DNA of 64,000 nucleotides from Hermatobates lingyangjiaoensis (Eukaryota; Arthropoda; Insecta; Hemiptera; Hermatobatidae): contig JAPFBL010000240.1 of NCBI GenBank assembly GCA_026182355.1, positions 186,001 through 250,000 of the forward strand, read 5' to 3'. Positions within the stretch are counted from its first letter, which is position 1. Every line of letters starts with the position of its first letter. Shown one piece after another: positions 34,216 through 42,879 of the stretch. The notes beneath the pieces were generated by a model. It saw nothing but the letters and a program-made list of their open reading frames with translations, did no database searches and was not told the DNA's origin. Both the position numbers and the translations under genes were made by a program.

Positions 34216-34610
34216 GTTTTCTTCACGTTCATCATTGAAGAAACCGAATCCACCCTTAGAAAAATTTCTGTCGGTTTGTCGGTTTTTGGTTTGTCCGCAA
34301 AATTTTGTCACAAGTAAACTCACCCACCATAACACATATCAAGCTGAAACTTTGACAGTATATTTCTGTATGTCTTAACTTAAAATATAGGCTCTGAACT
34401 GATTGATTGGAAATTCAACGTAGACGTGAAGTTATGGACGTTTAAAGCAAAAACGTTTGTCACAAGTAAACTCAGCCACCATGAAACATAGCAAGCTGAA
34501 ACTTTGACACTAGATTTGTGTATGCCTAACTTAAAGTATAGGCTTTAAATAGATTGATAATTCAGTACAGAAGCGAGGTTATGGGGCTTTAAGCTGTATT
34601 TTCACAACTT
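34216..34610 (+). repeat. Dispersed repeat with a 152-bp internal tandem
   Basis: GTCACAAGTAAACTCA begins at 34307 and again at 34459, followed each time by CCACCAT, CAAGCTGAAACTTTGACA and a TATAGGCTTT-like stretch. The region before 34307 (ACCCTTAGAAAAATTTCTGT) matches the reverse complement of 10320-10396. The family is not recognised. Confidence 0.8.
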
Positions 34611-34747
34611 CACAGGCAAGTTTGTTTTAGTCTGTGAAGTCAAACAAAAAATTGAACTGAGTTCAGTGTCACGTGTTCATTCAGACTACAGTTGTTTTAA
34701 AATCGACATACTATTTTTCTTTGTAAAATAATTTAATATAATAATTA

Positions 34748-34872
34748 GTTTTTCTGTTTCAAAATTTATACTTCTGCCTATTAAAAAGGTTTTAAATAAA
34801 GACCGAAACGTTGGCAATGAGAGTTTAATTTGAACCTGAAGAACTGACGGAGTCCCGATAAACTTTAGTTTT
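34748..34872 (+). repeat. F12 unit, single arm
   Basis: Starts at TTTTTCTGTTTCAAAATTTA (also inside the 109-600 copy), holds GAAACGTTGGCAATGAGAG and AACCTGAAGAACTGAC, ends at AAACTTTAGTTTTG, then a TA array at 34873-34909. Confidence 0.8.
34776..34815 (+). ncRNA. Hammerhead relic, family F12
   Basis: GCC (34776-34778) and GGC (34813-34815) form stem I, GGT and ACC a weak stem II, GAAA lies at 34805-34808, then CG and TT. The 5' core is TATTAAA, more decayed than the 492-531 copy. Confidence 0.35.
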
Positions 34873-34877
34873 GTATA

Positions 34878-34908
<31 letters not shown>

Positions 34909-34909
34909 C
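34873..34909. repeat. (TA)n microsatellite
   Basis: TA array with one TT interruption, joining an F12 unit to an F9-like unit. Confidence 0.95.
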
Positions 34910-35313
34910 TCTGAGGAGGCTCACATTTGGTTACTCAATGGCCGCTCCCCACCTGGCCTCAACCTCAAACGTTAAAAATTTTTTATTTTATATATTTATT
35001 TAATTTTTTTTCTCTCACTCTCTTTCTCTTCTTCTTCTTCGCCCTTTCTGTCCTTCTTTCTACCTTATTCCGTCTTATACGGTACGCGTGTTCGCTTACG
35101 GTGGAATGGTGTCGTTTACGGGGGATCAGCCTGCAGCGCTTCGAGCAACTTGAACTTGAGACTACCGCCTGGAACCCCTAGTCGCTCTCTGCCGGTACAA
35201 GTGAACGCACGTACCTCTTCTTCTTCTCTTCTACTCTCTCCCTGACGACGAACTTCAGTTCAAAATATCGATCCAGTAAGTTTTCTCGCTTCTTCTATTT
35301 GTTGTCTTTTTTC
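34910..35313 (+). repeat. F9-like unit with GC-richer 5' region, bounded by (TA)n
   Basis: Between TA arrays at 34873-34909 and 35314-35325. A T- and CT-rich tract (34975-35045) leads into a GC-richer segment (about 35045-35240) with TACGGTACGCGTGTTCGC, then a hammerhead core, then about 45 nt to the TA. The layout matches other F9 units. An 84-codon frame crosses the CT tract and has no domain. The GC-richer part could hold the promoter of an RNA ending in the ribozyme (inference). Confidence 0.6.
35242..35275 (+). ncRNA. Hammerhead core, F9-like
   Basis: CTGACGA (35242-35248), C, stem II GAAC-TTCA-GTTC, AAAA (35262-35265) in place of GAAA, TATC, predicted cleavage before 35270. Stem I is weak. 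The G-to-A change should abolish activity. Confidence 0.5.
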
Positions 35314-35329
35314 ATATATATATAATCAA

Positions 35330-38300
35330 TTTTCAAGGTAAGATAATCAACTTTAAATGTTGAAAATATACTTGTAAGATAATATACTTCAAAGTATAAC
35401 GTAATCATAGCAAGAAGTTTAGAAGTGTGTCTAAGTTTTTTTGAACCGAAACTACTAGTCTTTGTTGGAGTCTCATTCATAACTAAACAATTGCAATAGA
35501 ACATCTGGTTTGATTTTGAGAAGAAATGGAGGCAAGAGAGGTATTTTAAAGGTCATAGAGAACAAGAGTACAGAAAAAATACTAGATAAGACAGGTCAGG
35601 GTAAACAAAGAAGTTTAGTAAGAAATAAGTAAAAGTTATTTGAGAGCAGTTAACTGACTATTGCTCTCACTAACAGTGAGTCTGACTTGAATAAACCATT
35701 ACTAATGTTTATAGTATTTGATCAATTAAATTTAATTTATGTAGACTCGATAATATTTCTTAACAACACTGACCTTCCACACTGATTAGGATAGCTTCTA
35801 TCCAATTTATATAATGATTCTTGCAATTTATATGCAAAAATAAGGCTCTACTTTGTTCACCTCTAATTACGGAGTATTAGCGATGTCAGACAAGCAAATT
35901 ATATGATTTGCCAGTCTGACCTATGCATATTTTATGACTAAATTTACACAAAATTTTATAAATAACTATAGATCCAGTTCTGTAGGAGAATTTTTAAATA
36001 ACAAATTGCCTGCAATTTTATCATTAGATAAAAACTATATAAACTATATAAATACGAGCAAGCATGACTCATGATATGGTAAAACTATGATGTTTAGCAT
36101 TAAATAGGTCTCTGATATGGATTGGAGGACATTTTTTTTAGTACGCTTTAGAGCTTTATCAATATAAGAGGCAAGGTATTTTAATTACAGAGCAATAAAC
36201 AAATTTTTGTTAATTTCATCAATAAGAAAACAAAGTCTGAACGCCTGAAACGCATGAGCTAATGTCTGAAAACAGATATTTCCGGGATCGGCAGAACAAA
36301 AGTAGATACAAGCAGGTCCACTGGTGCCTTTCTTTTATACACTAATAATATCCCTTTTGACAGTCTATAGATTAGGACATCCAAAGAGGGAAATTCACTA
36401 TTTTCTTCTTCCATTATGAATCAGATTGATGGTACAACTAAATTCAATTTTGTTAGGAAGATACCTCTATTTATAAATATCTCGATTTATAATTTTTAAT
36501 TGAGGCATAAAACATCCTAAATATTTTAGAACCATTCAAGTCAGAATTGAAGTCAACAGTTTTGTTTCGGAAAATACCATGTTAAGGGGGGGGGGGGGGA
36601 TAAACAATTACCTATTGCACGACTAAATTTTGAAAATGCCAATCAATTCAATTATAGTAGTAGTGAGAAATAATTCAAGAATAATAATTCAATTCTCCTA
36701 TAGTGATAAGAGAAATAATTATCCAGTTTCTTCTCACTGAATCCTTTAAAGATCAGCTACATGTATATTAATAAAAAGGGACTTTACACTAAAACCAATC
36801 AATCTGTAGTCCTTATTCATACCATGCTATTTACTAATTAAATATATATTATTTTTAAGATGGTTGCATGAGATTTTACCAATTAATCTGCTCAAATCCA
36901 TACAGATACTATCCGTACTGCTTTAACAATTTGGATAAAGCTTATGAAGCTGAACCAATCAAGCTCACAACTAATTATATTGGAAAATTATTTTGATGCG
37001 TTTTGATCAACCTGTACATATATGGCAATAAAGGCGATTTAAATGAAAATTGATTATTTATTCGATTTCATTTTTCAAAATATTTTTCATATTTTTATTA
37101 ACAGAACTGTTTGCCTTATATCAAAGATTGGACATTAATATAAAATAACTGTTTTTTATCGCTTAACATTTTCCTGATTTTTTTCTAAGTAACTTTTCTT
37201 ATTTTAAATCACAGTTACTTCAGTTATTTTAACTGGATTTTCAATTTTGGTAATTCAAAAATAGATCAAGACTTTTCAAACAAAATAACTGTTCTTCGAC
37301 AAAGTTGAAAGGTGATTCTAAAGATCACTTATTTAGCGCAAAGAGCTTAGTCCTGTTTTTTTCATTTCTTCTATGATTTAGTCGTTATTACACGTATATA
37401 TGGATGTTTTTAGAAAACGTTGGCATTGTTTTGCAAGTAAACGCTATATTAAAATTAAATCTGCTAAAATCAAAACTGGAATACTTTTGTCGATTTTCTA
37501 TAATGATTTCAGTATTTAATTTTGCAATGCATCAAAGTTTTGCTAAATGTACTAGGACTGACAAAATTATTAACTGATATTTTATAACACTTTAAAAAAA
37601 ACTTTAAAACCTTTTTACTGATTTTAATTTAAGTATCATTTACATATTTACTAATTTCTATTAGTGTAATAGCAAATTTGTTATAAAATTATGGCTTCTT
37701 ATTATTTGAATAGAGAGTAAATTAATAAAAAAAAAACGGGTAATGGTCTAGAAGGAATTCATTTTAGACTTTTTAATTTGTTATCATCGTTGGCCAAAAT
37801 AAATAAATATAATTAAGTTAAATGTAGAAGGAATAATAATAATTACAGAAGAGATTGTTAAACCTTTTGAATTAAACTAAGCTAATTGGCAATGCTTTTG
37901 AAGAGCTTGTTAAATTTTGCTTTACTAAAAGAAAGTTAAAATCCTTGACATCAGAGAGAACAATCCCAGGTAGTAAGAGCAGCTTACAAAAATAAAAGCA
38001 AAAAATGACTGTAGTAGGAGTAGTAGGGAGGAAATGGTCTGGGGTGGGGGTTGAGGAATGAAAGAGGCGTTGAGGTATATACTTAGGAGAAAAGTCATGG
38101 ACGGAATTGGATTTAGGGATTTGAAGGGACTGAGTCAAAGGGCTGGCCCAATTTGTTTGCTATGTCATTTGGAATTGAAAAGGGTTTTTTTTTTTCTTTG
38201 ATCCGATTGTTAGGACAAGCTGGTTCCATTTAATACTCTGGTAGACAAGAGAAGGGACTCTCTAGTCAGTCTTTGCTTTAAGCCCTTTTTCCCTTATGCC

Positions 38301-38477
38301 TACATTGTCTCAATATCAACCAATATATCTTAAATCACCCTTCTATAATGAAGTCAAGCTTTTTCAACAATACTTGAACATATTGTTACATTTATAAAAA
38401 GAAGATAAAAATCATCGTCCACACAAATATAAACGTGAAAGCATCCTATGTCCAGATTATTTACACATACTGTCTAT
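35330..38477. other. AT-rich spacer, no gene recognised
   Basis: A run of 14 G lies at 36586-36599. The 88-codon frame at 37872-38138 shows no domain. No element ends were found. Confidence 0.5.
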
Positions 38478-38577
38478 TACTAAAAATTAATTCTAATGTA
38501 GTGCAATCAGTTATTATGTGGTATTTACTCATTGTAGGGTAAAAATCTAATGAAATGGTCTCCACATATAAAAAGTT

Positions 38578-38631
38578 TTAATGATATAAACAACGCGTTT
38601 CGAACACGTAGTGTTCTTCCTCAGGCATTAA
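38578..38631 (-). ncRNA. Hammerhead ribozyme core, family F2
   Basis: Minus strand: TTAATGC (38631-38625), CTGAGGA, stem II GAACAC-TAC-GTGTTC, GAAA, CGCG, TT, G, a bulge of about 7 nt, then CATTAA pairing back with TTAATG. The stem I bulge is placed where natural hammerheads have a loop contacting loop II. Confidence 0.78.
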
Positions 38632-38696
38632 CTAAGGGTGAGTGCCTTGAAAAAGACTGCTTATTCAGAGTCTTATTCTGAGGCACTTATCCTTAG

Positions 38697-38750
38697 TTAA
38701 TGCCTGAGGAAGAACACTACGTGTTCGAAACGCGTTGTTTATATCAATAA
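38697..38750 (+). ncRNA. Hammerhead ribozyme core, family F2
   Basis: TTAATGC (38697-38703), CTGAGGA (38704-38710), GAACAC (38712-38717) with GTGTTC (38721-38726), GAAA (38727-38730), CGCG, TT. The outer 3' strand reads CAATAA, one change from CATTAA. Confidence 0.75.
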
Positions 38751-39053
38751 ATTTTTTTTATGTGGAGACCATTTCATTAGATTTTTACCCTACAATACTA
38801 AAAATTAATTTTAACAACCTTTTTAAAAATATTTATTTTTATTTTTTTAAATAAAAAATGTGTATTGGTAAATTTTACCAATAATAATAAACCCAATAGC
38901 AATTTGGAATATTTGTTTATTAATTTTTAATACATATTTTTACAAACTTCACGGGTTTTCTATTAAAATATTGAAGTACAGTTTTTTTGTTTTTGTTTTT
39001 TTTATTGTTTAAACCGATAACACTCCTGCAATCTTCCTACACCTCCGGTGAGG

Positions 39054-39187
39054 AGCACTTCACCACAATATGAGTATTTCACCACATTATGAGCACTCCG
39101 TTACAATATGAGTACCCACCACAATATGAGTACTTCAGCACAGTTTGAGGACTCCACCACAATATTAGGACTCCACCATAATATGAT
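39054..39187 (+). repeat. Degenerate tandem repeat, about 20-bp unit, about six copies
   Basis: Units look like CTTCACCACAATATGAGTA, with CTCC, CACC and TTTGAGG variants; the array ends at ACTCCACCATAATATGA. Confidence 0.88.
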
Positions 39188-39263
39188 ATACAGTTAAAGG
39201 AATATTAATGTAGATAACATTAGAAAATGTTATCTCACGTTAGTTTAAAAAGAAATTAACACT

Positions 39264-39360
39264 CTTTATTCGTTTATTTCTATTTTGGTCTAATTAGTTT
39301 GGCCTAATTACTTGGAATATTTTCCTTAGATAAAAAATGCCATGTGATATTTAAAATAAC
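39264..39360 (+). repeat. Dispersed repeat, copy 1 (other copy 41186-41279)
   Basis: TATTCGTTTATTTCTATTTT, then TTAGATAAAAAATG and ATGTGATATTTAAAATAAC match 41186-41279 in the same orientation, with two small indels. Unknown family. Confidence 0.8.
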
Positions 39361-39769
39361 AATGATATTATTATCATGATTGGTATATCAGAAATATATC
39401 AATGGTAACTAAGTAGTCTAACCTCCTTGTAAGTGGAAGCCTTGAGACAGCCTGCTGTGACCGATTCTCAACCTATTCAGTACTAATGCATGTCGTCTGG
39501 GCAGTAACTCAGAGTGAACTGCAGCACTGAACTCAGACTAAACTCTGCAGAGCTGTATTACTTGCTCACTCAAGATTACTCTGAGATAGAGGTAAGATTT
39601 TAAGGCCGATCACGACCCCACCCGACTGCAGGGTCGAGTCCGGCCCGGGCTTCTCTCTCGCTAACTTTTTTGATTAAATAAGTTATATTTATATATTATG
39701 TATACTAAAACGATGTATGGATACATTGCTTGGTTGATAGAGAATAAACTCCAATATATATATATATAT

Positions 39770-39945
39770 TCACTTAATAAACGGAAACACGATCCAAACT
39801 GGACACAATAACAGTTCAAAATTGAAGATAGGTAGCACACAAAGTAAAGAAACACACTTACAAACTCAAATTTTGGGCAATTTCTCTTCAGGAGAAAAGA
39901 GAAAGGGAGACCAAGCACGTTGTAGATGCAACGGCTAGTAACCAG
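39770..39945 (-). repeat. F7 unit, single arm, between (TA)n arrays
   Basis: Matches the left arm of the 6016-6342 hairpin: CACTTAATAAACGGAAA, AAAATTGAAGATAGGTAGCA, AAGTAAAGAAACACACTTA, and AGACCAAGCACGTTGTAGAT. TA arrays lie at 39753-39769 and 39947-39957. The decayed ribozyme at 39865-39895 (minus) has CTGAAGA but has lost the G of GAAA. Confidence 0.85.
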
Positions 39946-39958
39946 CATATATATATAA

Positions 39959-40105
39959 ACTTTAACACATAGAAAAGAACACAGAAAGACACTACAGAAC
40001 TCACTTCGATATTTCGACATCCGTCGTCATCGGGAAGAAGTGCGATGTACTCGCGTTGATAAGCAAACTGCTATTGTTGTTCTTTCCTATGTGTTAAAGT
40101 TTTTA
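39959..40105 (-). repeat. F9 unit with short terminal inverted repeats
   Basis: CTTTAACACATAGAAAAGAAC at the left and its complement near 40078-40102 bracket the unit. An F9 ribozyme lies at 40004-40037. Confidence 0.75.
40004..40037 (-). ncRNA. Hammerhead ribozyme core, family F9
   Basis: Minus strand: CTTC, CCGATGA (40033-40027, one change from CTGATGA), C, stem II GAC-GGAT-GTC, GAAA (40015-40012), TATC, then GAAG pairing with CTTC. All stems pair; the core change of U to C is at a conserved base. Confidence 0.65.
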
Positions 40106-40639
40106 TTGTCCACACGGACCTTTCATTTTATTGGAAATATACATATACCTTTACTCTGACACCTCAACTTTCTGGCAGTCCTCCGGTTTGACGGCTGCAG
40201 TTGTTATAAAGAAGTACTTAATGATACTAGTATCAATAGCGTACACACTACTTTGACAACCCATTAATTGCCAAAAACAGGACATCTAAAAAATTAAGGC
40301 ATATAATATTATATTCCTTTTATATGAAATGCTTAGAGTAACGTTTACAACTCCAGATACTAAGTTTTTAACAAAAACACACTTTTTGACGTCCTCTGAG
40401 TCCAATGTTTCAAGACATATTTTATTCCAGGATGGCTCTAATTGCATGCTACTGAAAACAAAGATCCTTTAATGGGTAGTATTTAAAATACTACCGTTCA
40501 TTTAAATGTTTAAGTACAAAATAATATTACCAAAATCATTCAGATGTAATGCATTAAGATACTAAAAATGATATGAATTTATATGAGACATTGTTTAAAT
40601 ACTTAACAGTGTTTTCACTGGACCAATCCGTCAGTACCA

Positions 40640-40790
40640 CATCCTTGGTGTCTTCCTGATGATGAACACAAAGTGTTCGAAACGCATTGAATAAAACTTC
40701 ATTTTTTGTGGAGACTTTTGTTTGTTTATCCATTTTACTTCAGAATGAGTAAATACCACACAATTAAGGATTGCACAACTAATGACTCAA
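40640..40790 (+). repeat. F2-derived unit, single
   Basis: A ribozyme (40653-40700) is followed by GTGGAGACTTTTG and by AATGAGTAAATACCACACAA, then GATTGCAC, the F2 tail. The sequence is more diverged than the other F2 copies. Confidence 0.75.
40653..40700 (+). ncRNA. Hammerhead ribozyme core with canonical CTGATGA, F2-related
   Basis: TTC (40653-40655), CTGATGA (40656-40662), T, stem II GAACAC-AAA-GTGTTC (6 bp, perfect), GAAA (40679-40682), CGCA (one change from CGCG), TT, then GAA pairing with TTC. Both conserved core strands match the hammerhead consensus exactly. Confidence 0.8.
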
Positions 40791-41185
40791 CAGTGTATTA
40801 TCAAAAATTCTTTACTGAGAATTACAAAATATAAATACACCAGATGAAAAAAAAAACTATTGTTAATTAGATAGTATTCAAGTTTTTCAAGCAGATAACT
40901 AATATATAATATGAAAAAAAAATTTAATATTTAATTCAAAATAATTAATGGACAAAAAAAAAAAGGGAATTCTTATCTGGTTATGACTCTCACTTCACAC
41001 TTCCCTCTCTTTGCAAAATTAACCCCCATAATATTGCGGAATTTTTTGCTTTTAATTAAAAGGTTTGATAAAATCGCGCCTGTAAATGCCTTCTTTAATT
41101 TTGTCCAGGACTAACCCATTTTAAATAAAAGCTCCTTCATTCAATTTTCATAATATTTCCTTTACTGGTATTTTTTTTTTGAAAC

Positions 41186-41279
41186 TCCTTATTCATTTAT
41201 TTCTATTTTAGTTTAATTAGTTTAAATTACTCAGAATGTTTTCTTTAGATAAAAAATGGTATGTGATATTTAAAATAAC
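41186..41279 (+). repeat. Dispersed repeat, copy 2
   Basis: Matches 39264-39360. It covers the first codons of a 134-codon open frame at 41236-41640, which therefore has no independent support at its start. Confidence 0.8.
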
Positions 41280-41997
41280 TGTATTTAATTTTTTTTCCTT
41301 GCAAAGAATAGTACTGTTATTTGATGGTCTAAAATTGTTCATTTTAGTCCACTTGAAAATGATTCTTAACTTCTTCGAATGGATATTTTCTGAATTAGTC
41401 ATATATGTAGTTCTTTATAAACATTACAGTGGCACTACATCAAAACTTAAAAAAACAGTTAAGCATTATAGATTTAAAAAAACAATTGAAAAGTTAGGTA
41501 ATACAGTTTGTGGTCATAGGAAAGAATTGTGGTCAAGAAATGTATCAAGTTTTCTTGACTCTAGAGTTATCTGTATTCCTCCAAATAAGCTAGAACTCAA
41601 AAAGAAAGCTGCTGTCATGTGTACGTGTGAGAAACATTGATCCACCGCAAATTTAAAATTATAAGGTAGGGCAATCAGTTATTATGTGGTATTTATTCAT
41701 TGTAAGGTAAAAATCTAATGAAATAGTCTCCACATATAGTGTATTCTTATATTTGTAGTTTGTATTTCGTTATATTTTCCATATGTTTTCTATACTTGGT
41801 CTTAGAGCAAATGTAAAAGTCCTGCCTAATCTTAGGAAAAAAAATTACAAAGAAATCTACCTGCTTTCCAGTATCAAACAGATGTACACTACATTCCCTC
41901 ACCCACGTTCATCCTATTCCCAGTCAGTTGTACCACACACACTCACCCTTAGGTTCGTACTCTCTTCCTTATTTTATTTTATTTTCCACTATACTTA

Positions 41998-42317
41998 GGT
42001 TAGGTTGCAGTGGCAGTCCTACAAGGGAACACACGTAGACCAAGCATTGGCCCTTTGTGATACCACACAGTGAAGATTGATTCTACAGTGGGAGTCCTAA
42101 ATTTTGCCTAACTCAAATGTATTCAGAGCAGGGATCTTTAACGAGTTCCTGACATCGTACAGGCTCGGGACCGACGGTTTAACGTCCTTCTCCGAGGGAC
42201 GACGTGCTCAGATTTATTCACCTCCCGCGTGAATAAATGGAGGGCCAGGTGGGGATTGAACCCCGGTCCTATCAGTTCAGAGGCGAGTACGTAACCACTG
42301 AGCTAGCCTGGCCCCCC
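41998..42317 (-). repeat. tRNA-derived SINE, subfamily A, with target duplication
   Basis: Direct repeats TTTCCACTATACTTA at 41983-41997 and 42318-42332 bracket the insertion. On the minus strand: CCAGGCTAGCTCAGTGG (A box), GACCGGGGTTCAATCC (B box), CACCTGGCCCTCCATTTATT, body, and the end AACCTAACCTA next to the left duplication. This is the clearest full-length copy and shows that the CCTAA units are the 3' tail. Confidence 0.95.
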
Positions 42318-42375
42318 TTTCCACTATACTTACTTTGTACTACAGATAACTCACTGATGGTACTGTATTTTTTAG

Positions 42376-42428
42376 TTATTGCCTGAAGAAGAACACTACG
42401 TGTTCGAAACGCGTTGTTTATACGATAA
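42376..42428 (+). ncRNA. Hammerhead ribozyme core, family F2
   Basis: TTATTGC (42376-42382), CTGAAGA (42383-42389), GAACAC-TAC-GTGTTC, GAAA (42406-42409), CGCG, TT, G, six-base bulge, CGATAA (42423-42428). TTATTG pairs with CGATAA through one U-A exchange and one G-U pair relative to the other copies (TTAATG with CATTAA), so the outer stem is kept by compensation. Confidence 0.78.
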
Positions 42429-42594
42429 AATTTCTATATGTGGAGACTATTTCATTAGCTTTTTAACCTACAATAAAATTCAAAAATAAAATGACAGAAT
42501 ATAATAAAAATATAATGTATTTAAATATATATATATATTCTATATTTTGTTATTGAGGGCTAGGTCAAATAAAAGAAAATAAACTCCTTCCTAG

Positions 42595-42632
42595 GCCGAC
42601 GTTTCGATGTATTTGTACATCATCTTCAGGGC
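42595..42632 (-). ncRNA. Hammerhead ribozyme core, family F4 (left)
   Basis: Minus strand: GCC, CTGAAGA (42629-42623), T, stem II GATGTA-CAAA-TACATC (6 bp), GAAA (42605-42602), CG, then the classical GUC cleavage triplet, and GGC pairing with GCC. An outer ACTC/GAGT pairing extends stem I past an internal loop. Confidence 0.82.
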
Positions 42633-42672
42633 TAAAATTAGAGTAAGAACTATACTACATTTACCAAAACAA

Positions 42673-42711
42673 GCCCTGAAGATGATGTACAAATACATCG
42701 AAACGTCAGCC
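42673..42711 (+). ncRNA. Hammerhead ribozyme core, family F4 (right)
   Basis: GCC (42673-42675), CTGAAGA (42676-42682), T, GATGTA (42684-42689), CAAA, TACATC (42694-42699), GAAA (42700-42703), CG, TC, then AGC where the left copy has GGC, so the first base pair of stem I is lost. Confidence 0.75.
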
Positions 42712-42800
42712 TAGGAAGGAGTTTATTTTCTTTTATTTGACTTAGCCCTCAATAAAAAAATATAGAATAGAATAGAAGAGGTCAAGAACAATTTTTGGAG

Positions 42801-42802
<2 letters not shown>

Positions 42803-42843
<41 letters not shown>

Positions 42844-42875
42844 GTATATGATAGATATATATATATATATATATC
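42803..42875. repeat. (TA)n with (TGTA)n and GATAGATA interruption
   Basis: Compound microsatellite: TA units, then TATG units, then a second TA array. Confidence 0.95.
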
Positions 42876-42879
42876 TCAT

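Larger units (their letters stand above)
38493..38795. repeat. F2 inverted pair with 15-bp target duplication
   Basis: Arms of about 115-150 bp each carry an F2 ribozyme. The flanks share TACTAAAAATTAATT (38478-38492 and 38796-38810), a direct repeat that looks like a target-site duplication. The left arm keeps the terminal GTAGTGCAATCAG end, while the right arm stops earlier at CCCTACAA. Confidence 0.85.
41666..42478 (+). repeat. F2 long unit interrupted by a SINE
   Basis: The left end (GCAATCAGTTATTATGTGG through CTCCACATATA) is the inverted F2 tail. Then follows a unit with CCTCACCCACGTTCATCC, CTATTCCCAGTCAGTTG and CACTCACCCTTAGGTTCG, shared with 1352-1545, and then the ribozyme and the F2 tail at the right end. 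A SINE (41998-42317) splits it. Without the SINE and its duplication the element is about 480 bp. Confidence 0.82.
42548..42765. repeat. Inverted pair, family F4
   Basis: Arms 42551-42637 and about 42673-42762 are reverse complements beginning TTATTGAGGGCTAGGTCAAA. Each holds an F4 ribozyme pointing outward. TA arrays flank at 42525-42538 and from 42803. Confidence 0.9.

Noticed and set aside
35045..35290. First exon and promoter of a gene, with GTAAGT donor at about 35277
   Set aside because: The region fits better as an F9 repeat unit with a ribozyme relic, bounded by TA arrays; the donor-like word falls in the F9 tail where other copies have GTGAGT.
36586..36599. G run as a quadruplex regulatory element
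   Set aside because: A single run of 14 G without context; it may also be a sequencing or assembly length artefact.
41236..41640. 134-codon open frame, the longest outside repeats
   Set aside because: No recognisable domain, biased AT-rich codons, and its start lies in a dispersed repeat also found at 39264-39360.
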